A program made the translations under genes and the position numbers. The notes under the pieces were generated by a model. That model ran no database searches. It was not told where the DNA came from and saw only the letters and a program-made list of their open reading frames with translations. A stretch of 64,000 nucleotides of DNA from Przewalskia tangutica (Eukaryota > Streptophyta > Magnoliopsida > Solanales > Solanaceae): contig CM056723.1 of NCBI GenBank assembly GCA_029844215.1, positions 91,752,790-91,816,789 of the forward strand, in the 5' to 3' direction. Shown piece after piece: positions 44,801-57,223 of the stretch; position 1 is the stretch's first letter; the number at the start of each line of letters is the position of its first letter.

Positions 44801-45516
44801 GGATGAAGAATTCATCAAAGGGAGAGGGGTATTTATAGCACAAGCCAAGGCCAACCAATGGCCAAGATTGAGCCAAGTGCTACACAAGTGTAGGGCCAAG
44901 ATATGCCCAAGTGCCCCTAGTCCCTACTCCTTAAAACCCTCACAAAATATCTACCAAAATATCTACCACTGACATCCCCATTTCGTCCAAGTACGCCCAC
45001 CTTGCCCACCAATGAGAGGTGCCAAGCGCGCCTCTCGTTGGTCCAAAATGTTCCGCCTCTCTAAAAATCCGCAAAATGAGAAAAGACATAGCCGAATTTT
45101 CCTTCGCAAGTTATGTAAAACGTTTCGTCGAAAACGACTCTAACGGTGTCAGCACAAATGCCATTCTACTAAGCCACTAGGCGGGTGACACGTGTCACCC
45201 TCCTATTGGCCCAAAATAAAACATCTTCCAAAAATATCCATAATGGCCAAAATCTCAAAACAAAGCTGGCCCCACAAAATCAGAATTTCTCCGTGGGCCC
45301 CACGTGACCATTTTCAAAAATAAAATTCCATAATTCTCTAATATTCCAGAAGTCCGAATACCAAACTGGGAATCCAATTCCCATTAACGAACCTTTTTCC
45401 TTCACAAAACCGAAACTTTTCCGTGGAAAATCGCCTCTTTCTTCCTTTCCAATCTTTCTCGTCAGATACTGCACGCACGCCCTCGCATACATACCCTGGG
45501 ACTACGGGGTATAACA
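41814..45516 (-). repeat. 3' LTR of nested gypsy element (3.7 kb)
   Basis: Mate of 47683-51407, collinear over its length but differing by many 1-3-bp indels. The left end is imperfect (CTCACACGAC instead of TGTCACGAC), so the boundary is approximate. The right end TATAACA precedes the purine-tract complement TTCTTCCCTCCTTAG. Confidence 0.8.
45183..45200. promoter_or_regulatory. 18-bp palindrome with G-box core in LTR
   Basis: GGGTGACACGTGTCACCC, a perfect palindrome centred on CACGTG, about 350 bp upstream (minus-strand sense) of a TATAAATAC box near 44830. An ATTGG (CCAAT) follows within 10 bp. Same motif at 51071-51088; variants at 54523-54540 and 60503-60520; CACATG-centred at 38206-38223 and 53693-53710. 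Confidence 0.6.
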
Positions 45517-47682
45517 TTCTTCCCTCCTTAGAAACATTCGTCCCGAATGTTCCTTCTAAGTCTCAAAACAACGCGCGCCAAGATAGTCTTCACTACTATA
45601 CTTACGAAACAATCTCGCCATACCGCCACGTAAATACTGCGCAACATACTTATATCCAAGTCTACGAGGAAAACACCTCTATATCACCACAAATACCTCT
45701 TCCCGGGGTCAAAATATACTTCCTTAGTCACTGATACCACTTTTGTCACTTTGTCGCGAGCCTTGCTCCGACGACCTAACAAATGGTACCGGCCGCCATG
45801 ATCCGGAGGATCTCAGACACTCGAACTCTTACCACATTCTCGATACGGCTTCGGTTCAAAACTCGGTTACTATCTCTAACGTGGTCATCATTAATCGGGA
45901 ACACTGATGGATCTCCGATACTTTCCCGATCATAACAATACGAAGACCTGGCATCGCCTCCTAAGTCGGACGACAAAAGCTAACATATAGGCAACCTGGC
46001 CTATTCTTCACATGAACTAAAAAGGGCCCCAAGTAACTCGGGCTAAGTTCCCTTTGTTTCCAAAACTCGTCACACCCTAACCGGGTGGTACTTTCAAGAA
46101 GACCGACCACAACTCGAACTCTAAGCGCCGCCGATTATCCGCACGATTTCTCCGAGCCGCCGTAACTTCTTCTAGACAAGTTTCGACTATCCACATCCGG
46201 AACAAGCTCAACCAACTAATCGAACCTTGCCAACATCGAACCAATCGATCGGCAACCTACACTTCCGCCCTACAAGGCTTCAAAAGGCGACATCCGAACA
46301 CCGAAATGGTAGCTTAAACACTACCTCCACAGAGACAACAATCCCTACAACTATCCTCAAATCCAAACATCGCCCGGCGGGCGAATGCGATTCTCGAGAC
46401 TTACGAAGTTCTTAACACATGCCCGCAAAACTTCCAAACAAAAACAGCGTGCACTGGCTCCACTGTCATCATAAGGTGAAGGTAGGCACCCTGCAACCTT
46501 ACAACCTTTCGATAACCCAACACACCAGTAAAACGGTCTCGATCAAGAACACGATGGGCTGCCCCATCGCCCGACCACCGGTCGAACGCATCCACGAACT
46601 CATACGGTTAACTAAACTCGCCTAACACCTCGTGACCTACCACAAGGCGACCACCACAACCGACCCCACCACCATACCGCCGCGGTTGACGCAACACGGC
46701 CTCAACCCGACCGCATTGCAAGAAACACTAGCTCCCAAGGAATAATTTCACAAATCATATTACGAAAACCTAGCGGTCTTCCTAGCTCGACTACCTTCTT
46801 TCAAATCACGCTACTCGGGACTTATCCCACGAACATAGCTCACGTGCACTATGCACTCCTATAAGGGTCAAACATAAAACTAGACGTTTATCGAGATGGC
46901 CTTACGTCTAAGGTCTTTGCGTATAAAGCTCTAAGGCTCACACTTTCTATATGCTCCTAAATCTTACTCGGTTAACCCACCATGATTTCTAATCACAACT
47001 AACACAATCGCTATCGTAACATAGCACTTAAGGTATACTCACCTTGAAAGTTACCAAGGACTCACGCCCGCCCTCTTCTCGCCCTTGGTTAACCCGTCGA
47101 TCTCTACGCTTTCGGCCTTGCGCATAAGCCCGCATACGTGCCATGCTCAAGCCTAATCAAGGATTACTCTTGCGCAACCTTCTTAGGTAGTCATCAAGAC
47201 TCGCGATACATCGGTATACTCCGTAGCCAAATCCATAGCTAGTAACAAGGTTGTCTCTTGCAATCTATATTCTCGCTCGGCCGTGAACCAAGGTTCACAT
47301 ATCATGGCCGCAGAGGAATCGCCGCCGCCATGCTTAAACTCACCGGGCTAGTGACGTCGCAGAAATCCCGAATGAAGCACTACCCTAGGTAATGATTTGC
47401 TCGTGCCCTCGCCACCCTCCGAACTCTACTCGCAGCCTCCGCCTTGCCCTCCCGGGCCCGGTTGCCTACGCGAGGCATAACGATAAGTGGAAATAATTTC
47501 GCCGGAGGGTCCAACTTACAACACGCCTCTAAGGCACGATCTCAGAGTGAGAAGAATAGAAACCAATCCTAAATATCCTATAGCCTCACGATTATTGGTG
47601 TGGTGCACAACACCCGATAATCAAGACTTCATCGATACGGTCTGTAGACACTTTCCGAGGATTAATCGCTCGATACCACTTT
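45517..47682 (-). mobile_element. Internal region of nested gypsy element, degenerate
   Basis: About 2.2 kb from polypurine tract to primer-site relic (CGCTCGATACCA at 47667-47678). Minus-strand fragments include an integrase C-terminal motif reading VRMSPFEAL near 46280-46300, equivalent to MSPYEALYGRKCR in the sister at 59380, and a gag-like segment near 47150-47290. No reverse transcriptase was found. It cannot support its own transposition. Confidence 0.7.
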
Positions 47683-50600
47683 TGTCACGACCAAATCGCC
47701 TCGTGATCGTGCCTTACCCGCACCCTAGTGACACAACATCGAGTAATCACGAACATAAAACAACAACATGAGATAACAGAAATATAAAACAATAATCAGG
47801 AAACTTGCCTTTCGGCATATATATAACCATCAACTCTTTTACAAATGAATGTTTTAATCCTTTTTACCAACCCCGCCACAACAGCATTTCATGCACTTAA
47901 GAATGATACGACACAATGGGCGGGACAGGCCCCGCCAAACCCCCGAATGTAAACACTTACTACGACGGGGACTATACCATCGATAAGCCTCGAGAAACGG
48001 AGCTTCCAAACGCCGAATCGTGACCACGAGAGCTAGGATCAACGATCGATGTACCTCAACTCGCAGATGAACGCACTTCAAGGAGGTCGATAACAGTACC
48101 GAGTATGTGAAACTAAAAATAAATATCAGAAATGAAATCATAGTAGTCTATACAAAGCGGAGACATGTATGATAACCAAACTACGATTCACCATAAATAA
48201 ACAAATATGTCAAGTCGTGACTCACACCTCAAGTCATCACTCAATTTAACAATGGGTCTCACGCCACAACATCAATCGTGCTCGTGGAATACCTTCCTCA
48301 CCGCGCAGCTTTATGATATACAAGCACCAAGGAATACATATGAACACCGTGTCCCACTGTCCTAATAAAACTGCATGACAGTAAGTGCAAGGCATAGCCG
48401 ACTACTAACACCTACGCATCAACAAGGTCATAAATCAGATCATAAGATCCGTCTGCATCACATGATCAAAGCCGCCACTTGCCCGCAGATCTAATGCGCG
48501 CGTCTAGTCCTCGAACTTCCCGCAGACTCGCGATAGGCCAATCTCATCGCCCGCATGAGGTATTCCTCGCATCGAGGGTAGCTACTCCCGCATCGCCCCG
48601 ACTTTCGAGTCCGCACGGCCACGCGACCGCATGCCCATAAAGGACGACACTAACACGAACTCTCGTAGCCCGCATAGGCCCTCAGACCCGCATGAGGTAT
48701 TCTCGAATCACGGTCCTGCATCGCTGAGTCTACCCCGCGACGGAGGGCGCTTAACTCCCGGAATCATCTCAAGAGATGAATGCCACAATACTATCATAAC
48801 GATCGATAGTTAATAAGCACAATCAAGCGGAAACCCCTTACACAAACATCACAAGATACTAACACACGTAGCATCCTAACACGTTTACTTATCAAAGCAA
48901 CAAGAAAGTATTACAAGGCTATCACAAACCAATACAATCAAGTTATTCACACAAGGTACTTTCTACTAACAAGTTCGTATCTATCCCCAAAGTACTTCAC
49001 ACATTAAAATCTAAAAAAGATCTGCTTTTTCACATAAGTCACACAATACGTAGTATAAAATAGAGTGACTGCCCTTTTAAGAAAACTAAAACTCTTACCT
49101 TTGTAAAATCAAGTAACAACATTATTTTCCAAACGTACATAAGTTTGCCTAATTTCAAATGTTCACGCTTCTTATTTTAGAAAGGTTTCGTAGTTCATAG
49201 TCTTATTCATTTAAGAATATAATTCTCTTTAAACAACTGAGAAACATAAGCCTTATATGTGAGTAGGATATTCTTGTTTATAACAATCTTATTACAATGA
49301 CCATGATCTAGAAATATCATTTTGTCTCATCTTAGCTTCATGCAGATGGAAGTTTCTACCGGTTTTAATAATACTTAATTATTCAAAACATTTCCTTTAT
49401 CAACGCCGCAGATGGTTTGTCGATACACATTCGATTTCAAATCAAGAAAGCATTCTTAAGCCGTTATACCTAACTTCCCATAAAGCTAGTATAACTCTTA
49501 AGTTTTCAAACACCAAGTATTACTTCCTTTCAAAATGATTCAAAAATCTTTTGAAATACTTCAAGTTCTTTCTTATCATATAACAAGCCGCTTATAGTTC
49601 AAATCGATTACCTTTTAAAACCACATGTATTTTCTTACTAACATAAAGCTATTATAACCAACTTCCCATAAAGCCGTTATAACACTTTATGTTTTAAACC
49701 ACTCAAACACATTTAGCACATGACGTCACCGCACTACATAGTTCACACATATCATGCTAGAAGAGATAGGAAGAGGTTCACATACCTCGCGACGAGTATC
49801 GACTCACAGCAAAACGCCCAAGTACTTCCAAACGTCGGCTACCCCTTAAGCCACGTAGATCGCGCCACACGTAGTACATCAACCTATAAGGCCACAAGCG
49901 CGCTTATTAACATTTAGATCTCATCGTAACATTCTACCAAAAATTTGGCAAGACTCCCGCAACAGCGTAAACCTCCTCTCAAACGAGGCCTACCAAGCCA
50001 ACCGGTGGTTATACATCTAACCCTAACGGTACAATTCTACTCCACTGCAGATTACTACACAAGTCTATCAGAATACACCCCATGTAATTACAGTCGATTC
50101 TTCAGGCTTAAGTCCAAGGACATTGCCACAAGCTATGTTCAGTAATATATATATAGTATACTTTAACTATATATTCCTACAACATGTAATATCCAATTAC
50201 AAAAGGGGGACAAGATAGTTACCTCGATAAGCCCATAATTATCCGAGTTTAATGTCGATCCTTAGCAAAGTTTTAGCTCCAACTCCGAGCGCTCCAACCC
50301 GCTCTAAACCACCCTTAGAAGTTCTAACCAACTTCTACACAATACTCCAACGGACTATGGAGATTTTCCTAGGGTTTCGGTTTTGTGACTGACGGGAAGT
50401 ATAATAGTATTTACTGGGCTTTTGTATAAGTGTAACCTTGGGAATACTACAAGGTATTTGGGCCAAGGTATTTGGACATTATAACAATACTAGGAGAGTA
50501 TTTCTATACCACAACAAGGGGTATTATACTTAAAAACAACCTAGGCAGTGGGTACCCACTGCTAGCAACTCTAGAGTGGGGGCACTACTTCGCTAGCACC

Positions 50601-51407
50601 CCTAGAGGGGTGCTCTACCACAGTGGGGAGGCCCTCGGCCGAACTCAACACAAGGGAGGGAGAGGATTTACACTTAGAAACATTTAGGAATGGATGAAGA
50701 ATTCATCAAAGGGAGAGGGTATTTATAGACAAGCCAAGGCCAACCAATGGCCAAGATTGAGCCAAGTGCTACACAAGTGTAGGCCAAGATATGCCCAAGT
50801 GCCCCTAGTCCCTACTCCTTAAAACCTCACAAAATATCTACCAAAATATCTACCACTGACATCCCCATTTCGTCCAAGTCGCCCACCTTGCCCACCAATG
50901 AGAGGGTGCCAAGTGCCGCCTCTCGTTGGTCCAAAATGTTCCGCCTCTCGGAAAAATCCGCAAAATGAGAAAGACATAGCCGAATTTTCCTTCGCAAGTT
51001 ATGTAAAACGCTTTCAAAAACGACTCTAACCGTGTTGTGCACAAATGCCATTCGCCAAGTTACCTAAAGTGGGTGACACGTGTCACCCTCCTATTGGCCC
51101 AAAATAAAACATCTTCCGAAAATATCCATAATGGCCAAAATCTAAAACAAAGTGGGCCCCACAAAATCAGAATTTCTCCTGGGCCCCACGTGACCATTTT
51201 CGAAAATAAAATTCCATAATTCTCTAATATTCCAGGAAGTCCGAATACCAAATCTGGGAATCCAATTCCCATTAACGAACCTTTTTCCTTCACAAAAACC
51301 GGAAACTTTTCCGTGGAAAAATCGCCTCTTTCTTCCTTTCCAATCTTTCTGTCGTATACTCGTACGTACGTCCTCGCATACATACCCTGGGACTACGGGG
51401 TATAACA
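47683..51407 (-). repeat. 5' LTR of nested gypsy element (3.7 kb)
   Basis: Starts TGTCACGAC beside the primer-site relic and ends GGTATAACA, followed by ACTACATAC, which continues the split outer LTR. Carries the CACGTG palindrome at 51071-51088 and a TATTTATAG (TATAAATA on minus) box near 50729. Confidence 0.82.
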
Positions 51408-53897
51408 ACTACATACTTTAACTCTTTAAAAAGATCCATTTCTTTTACAAAAGTCACACGATAACCGTAGTATCAAAATAGAGTAACTATCTTTTTAAGT
51501 GAGCCAAAACAATTTTCATACCTTCTTTTTAAACCAACTTAAGACAAAATCATGCCTTCTCTTTTAAACAAAAACACTTCAAATTCTCAAGTCTCTTTTC
51601 TTTTAGAAAACAAGTTCCTTACTTTGGAATTTAAGAAAAATCAATACTTGTTATTAATGACCTTATTAAAGCAACCATGATCTAGGAAATATAATACAAT
51701 TTTGTCTTATCTTAGCTTCTATGCAGATGGAGGTTTCTACTTGTTTTAATAATATTAATTATTTGTCAATATATTTTCCTTTATTAACGCTGCAGTGGTT
51801 TGTTCGATACTTATTCTCATTTCCGAAATCAATATAACATTATTATTCAAAACCAAGTACTCATTACTCACGAATGAGGTTTCACAACTTTCCACACAAT
51901 TCAAGTTCTTCACATATCAAATCAAGTCAAATATAAGTCTAAGTCTCTTATCTTTTTTAAAAAAATCAATAAACCATTCTTTTACCTACATAAAGTTGTT
52001 ATAATTAACTTCCCATAAAGCCATTATAACACTTTATGTTTTAAACCAACCAAATTCGTTTAGCACACGTACGTCTACCGTACTACATAGTTCAAAATAA
52101 TCATGCTAGAAAGGATAGGAAGAGGTTCACATACCTCGCGACGATTATCGACAATTTAGCAAAACGCTCCAAAGTACTATAACCTTGCTAGCCCTTTTCC
52201 ACCCTTCAAGTAGAATACGCTACTCGTAGTACTTTCACCTATAATGGCCATGAAACGTCTATTAACCTCTAGATCTCTTCGTAGGATATTTCTAAGAACA
52301 AGGTTCCATTTCTTACGGAAAATTCGGCAGCACCTCCCCCGTTTCTACTCAATTTTCCACTTTTTCCAAGGCCCGATAACCGTAATTAACATACTATAAT
52401 TAAGGTGCAATAATACCGAAATTTAAAGAAGGGGATAACACGCCCAAACGGAACGCGATTAACAATCTCTCCTTCATAACAACAATAATAAAAGAAGGGG
52501 ATAACACGCCCAAACGGAACGCGATTAACAATATCTCCTTCATAACCACAATAATAAAAGAAGGGGATAACACGCCCAAACGGAACGCGATTAACAATCT
52601 CTCCTTCATAACCATATTAACTAAAGAAGGGGATAACACGCTCAAACGGAACGCGATTAACAATCTCTCCTTCATAACAATAACGTAAATACGGTCCAAA
52701 GTAAATACAGTCCAAAGTAAATACGGTCCAAAGAAGATACGGTCCTTGGCCAACTTTTATAGTTTTACTTATCCAATTACTTCATTAGTCCTTCAACTTA
52801 TATTCCAATCTTTATATAAGTTATAGTTCCTTTGTTGTTAACTTCTTAGTAAGTAATGGATACATTTTTACCATTTTAATGGCTAATATGACAATTCTTC
52901 TTTTAACATCTTAACAAGATCCAAATCTTTCCTTATATCTTATAGTCCACAATATACTTCCAGTATATGTATAATATCCATATATACATAATAATCAACT
53001 TCACAAAGAGGTTAAGGTTCATTACCTCAAAATAGCCCAAAAAAACGTGACTGTCCAGATTTTTAGCCACTTCTTCGTCAGCTGAACTTGTAACGTCGAT
53101 AACTCTCTAATCCAGTGTCATATCGATGAGCGGTTTGTTGCGTTGGAAACTAGACTCGACGAACTGTATTTTAGGCCTTTGAAACACCCAAAATTCCTAA
53201 TATGCTAGGAGATATTCCCTTCCAAATTTGACTAAAAATTTGTCCAAAACAGTCCCGAAAATCTGCCTACTCTCGGCCAAGGGGGTTTTTTTGAGGCTAG
53301 GGGTGTGAAATTTTGTCTAACTCTTGGTTAATAATCTTCCTAATACATTAAGGAAGAACACTTAGAAGTTTAAGAATTTTTGGACAACATTTGCTCAAGA
53401 AATGAAGGGGTTGGACGAGAGCACTAGGGAGGGAGAGGAAAATATTTTCAAGTCTTGAAATGTTCTAAGTGTGGAAGATTTTCATCAACTAGAGGGGTTT
53501 ATATAGGACAATCAAGGGTTAGGATTGAAACATGTGTATGGTATAGATGTGTTTGTGTAGGTTCCTTTCTCCATTTGTCCCACAAAAGCCATGCAAGACT
53601 TTGACCATTTGACTAGCCCACCAACTAGCAAAAAACGTCCAAGTGCCATGCATTTGCCATGCAAGACTTTGTCCACTTGTCTTGCCCACTTGGGGTGACA
53701 CATGTCGCCCTCCTATTGGTCCAAAATATTTTATCTCTCGGAAAATTCCATAATCGTAAAAATATTGAAAAATTTCCTTCACAAGGTTCGGAATAACTTC
53801 CGTCGGAAAACAATTCTTTCATTCTTACCCTAATTAGGGCGTATACATGCGTACGTACGTCCTCACATACATACTCCGGAACTACGGGGGTATAACA
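51408..53897 (-). repeat. Outer gypsy element 5' LTR, right part
   Basis: Continuation of 40522-41813 after the nested element. Matches 36651-38409 (direct) and 34967-35560 (inverted). Ends GGGGGTATAACA at 53897; the flank is body sequence of another family member. Confidence 0.8.
52425..52688. repeat. 66-bp tandem repeat, 4 units, in LTR (mate copy)
   Basis: Same AAAGAAGGGGATAACACGCC units as at 36953-37216, four copies, followed by about three TAAATACGGTCCAAAG units (one more than in the mate). Confidence 0.88.
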
Positions 53898-54195
53898 ACA
53901 TATGACCATAATATAACACATGCGCAAAATTCAAATCCAAGCTAACGAGGAAATCACCTCTAAAGTGTAACATCACTATTAGCTCCCACTCATGGTCTAA
54001 AGGATACTCCCTTCGCACCTTCACTTCACAAAAATGATCACTTCCATTCTCTTAACACATTTTCGCTTCTTTTCTTACTCGTCGTACCCTTCTCGTACAC
54101 CCGAACTCTTTATAGTACACATACCACATTTCCGTCATTGCTTCAATTTCAGCACTTTGGAGTTACCACCTCCAAACTTGGTCATTACTAGCTTC
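53898..54195 (-). mobile_element. Body fragment of a further minus-strand gypsy relative (left part)
   Basis: Similar to 38515-38815 (CTCATGGTC..AAAGGATACT, CTTCTTTTCTTACTCGTCGTAC), the post-integrase part of sister bodies. Interrupted by the plus-strand element at 54201 and resumed at 63187. Confidence 0.7.
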
Positions 54196-54200
54196 AATCT

Positions 54201-57200
54201 TGTTACACCCCGTAGTTCCAGAGTATGTATATGAGGACGTACGTACGAGAATACGACAGTAAAATTAGAAAGGAAGAAAGATGTGATTTTTCGACGGAAA
54301 AGTTTCCGAATTTTGAGAAGGAAAAATGTTCGTTAAAGGGAATTGGATTCCCAGATTTGGTATTCGGACTTTTTGGAATATTTGAGAATTATGGAATTTT
54401 ATTTCCGAAATCGGTCACGTGGGGCCCACGGGAGAATTTACGGTTTTGTGAGGCCCACTTTATTTTCGGATTTTTGGCATTGCGGATATTTTCGGAAGAT
54501 GAAATATTTTAGACGAGTAGGGGGGCGACACGTGTCACCCCCATGTGGCCCATGGCCGAAAGAGTGTGGCACTTGGACGTTTTTTTGTGGGATCCCATTT
54601 TTGTGGTGGACACTTGGTTGGCAATTACCCACACAACATGTCCCCAATCCTCACCTTACATTTGCTTAAATATTGACCCTTGATTCTTCTATATATAACC
54701 CCTTAAGTTGAAGACAATTTTCATCCCACACTTAAGCTTCCAAGGCAAAATACTCCCCTCCCCTTTGTAGTTGTTTTCGTCCCACCCTCCCCCACTTGAG
54801 TAGAAAATACTTTGAGTATTATTGTATAATCCCAAATACCTTGGCCTAGTATCCCTAGTAGTATTCCAAAGTTATTTCAATACTAGGAGTCCGGAAATAC
54901 TACTTTATTCCAATAGTCGCAAAAAATAAAGCCCTAGAAAAATCTTCATAGCATAGATGAAGTGTTAAGAGAAGTTGTTTAGAAACTTCTAAGGGTTGCT
55001 TGGAGCGGGTTGGAGCGTAAGGAATTGGAGCTAAACGTTGCTCAGGATCGACTTTTAATCTTGGATAATTTTGGGCTTATCGAGGTAATGATCTATGTTC
55101 TCTATCAGAATTGGATATTACATATTGTAGTAGTTTAGATTTGAGTATAAGATATATTGGAAGGATGATTAAAAAGAATTGAACTGTATTTACATTGGAC
55201 TGTATTTACAGTAGACTTGTAGTATTATTGTGGAGTAGAATTGTACACGTCCGGTTAGACGTGTAACCCCTCGAGTTGTTGGCTTGGTAGCAGCCTTGTT
55301 AGAGGAGGAGATTTATGTGGTCATGCGGGGGAGTCGCCGAATTTTCCGTAGAATAAGGAACATTGTACTTAGAATTATTCTACGAAGAGATCTAGAGGTT
55401 GATAGGCGTTTTGTGGCTGCAGAGTTGAAATACTACGAGTAGCGTATTCATCGGAAGGGTGGAAAAGGCTAGCGAGGTTACAAGATTTTGGAGCTATTTG
55501 CTAATTGTCGATAATCGTCGCAAGGTATGTGAATCTCTTCCTATCCTTTCTAGCATGATGTTTTGTAAACTATGTAGCGGTGACGCATACGTGCTAAATG
55601 AGTTTTGGTTGGTTTAAAACAAAAAGTGTTATAATAGCTTTATGGGAAGTTAGTTATAACGACTTTATGTAGGTAAAAGAATGGTTTATTGATTTTAGAA
55701 GTTAAGAGACTTGATCTTAAAATATAAGAGACTTGACTTAATTGACTTGATATGAATTTTGTTAAAAAGTGTGAAACCTCATTCGTGAGTAATGAATACT
55801 TGGTTTTTAAAGAATAATGTTTTACTGATTTCGGAAATGAGAATAAGTATCGAACGAACCACTGCAACGTTAATAAAGGAAAATGTATTGACAAATAATT
55901 AATTATATTAAAACCAGTAGAAACCTCCATCTGCATAGAAGCTAAGATAAGACAAAATTGTATTACATTTCCTAGATCATGGCTGCTTTAATAAGATTGT
56001 TATAAACAAGAATAACCTACTCACACATAAGACATATGTTACTCAAATTGTTTTAAAAAGGAGATTACATTATTAAGTGTTTAAAACTATGATCTATGAA
56101 TCTTTTGAAAATAAGAGACTTGAGTATTTGATTTTGCAACTTGAACTTTTCGAAAAGAATGTTGTTACTTGATTTTACAAAGGAAAGTGTTTCAGTTTAA
56201 AAATGAGGGCATGTTATTTGCCTTAGTTTGATTTAAAAGGAAAGCTTGGTATTATCTTAACCTGTCTTAAAAGAGAGTTTAAATGTTATGGCCGATTCTA
56301 CCTCGAGTCCCATGAGATGGGCCGAGATATGTATACCACCCAATTCTACACCGAGTCCCATGGGATGGGCCGGGACATGTATTCCATACGATTCTACACC
56401 GAGTCCCATGGGATGGGCCGGGACATGTATTCCATACGATTCTACACCGAGTCCCATGGGATGGGCCGGGACATGTATTCCATTCAATTCCACACCGAGT
56501 CCCATGGGATGGGCCGACACGATTTCACACGCCACACCGAGTCCCATGGGATGGGCCGGGACATGTATACCACACGATTCCACCTCGAGTCCCATGGGAT
56601 GGGCCGAGACATGTTATACGTATCACACGCTTTTATACCTAGATCACGGCAGCCGGCGGAAGGAGTTCCACGCATGAGGATGACTTTGAGGCGTGAGTCC
56701 CCGACTTGACATGATCGCTTTTATGTTGTGAATCGTAGTTTGGTTATCATACATGTCTTACGCTTTATATGATCGCCATGATTTCATTTACGATTTTTCG
56801 ATTTCACATACTTGGTACTGTTAGATCGACCTCCTTCGGGCTGCGTCATGTCGCGGTAGGTACACGCCGTCGATCCTCGTTCATAGGATCGCAGTTCAGC
56901 GTTTGGGAAGCTCCGTTTCTCCGGAGGCTTATCTCTTGGTATAGTCCCCTGTCATTATAGGTACTTGTACATTCAGGGGTATGGCGGGGCCCTGTCCCGT
57001 CATAGTTGTTATTATAAAATTCTTAGAGGTCTGTAGTACTGTTGTGGGCAGGGTTTGTAAAAGGGATGTAACTGTTCAAGCTTTTTATGTATATACGGAA
57101 AGGTGACCGTTTGGTTTCCTGTTTCTTCTTGTATATCTGTTTAAGTTTTTATTTCACGATTTTCTCGATGTTGTATCACTAGGGTGCCGGGTAGGCACGA

Positions 57201-57223
57201 CCACGCCCGGATCGGTCGTGACA
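54201..57223 (+). repeat. 5' LTR of plus-strand gypsy element (3.0 kb)
   Basis: TGTTACACCCCG start, GTGACACG-type palindrome at 54523-54540, TATATATAACCCC box near 54690, seven-unit minisatellite at 56304-56630, end GGTCGTGACA. The ending GTATCACTAGGGTGCC...GTGACA is shared with all family LTRs here. Confidence 0.86.
56304..56630. repeat. 48-bp minisatellite, 7 units, in LTR
   Basis: Units begin CGAGTCCCATGGGATGGGCC and end GATTCTACAC-like; one unit is short. The mate LTR has six units. The repeat translates as open frames in several phases but lies in an LTR. Confidence 0.9.

Noticed and set aside
56257..56709. Repeat proteins (MGLGVES..., MGRDMYSIRF...) open in several frames, and their copies at 62251-62634
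   Set aside because: They come from the 48-bp LTR minisatellite, whose unit is a multiple of three; open on both strands, so not evidence of coding.
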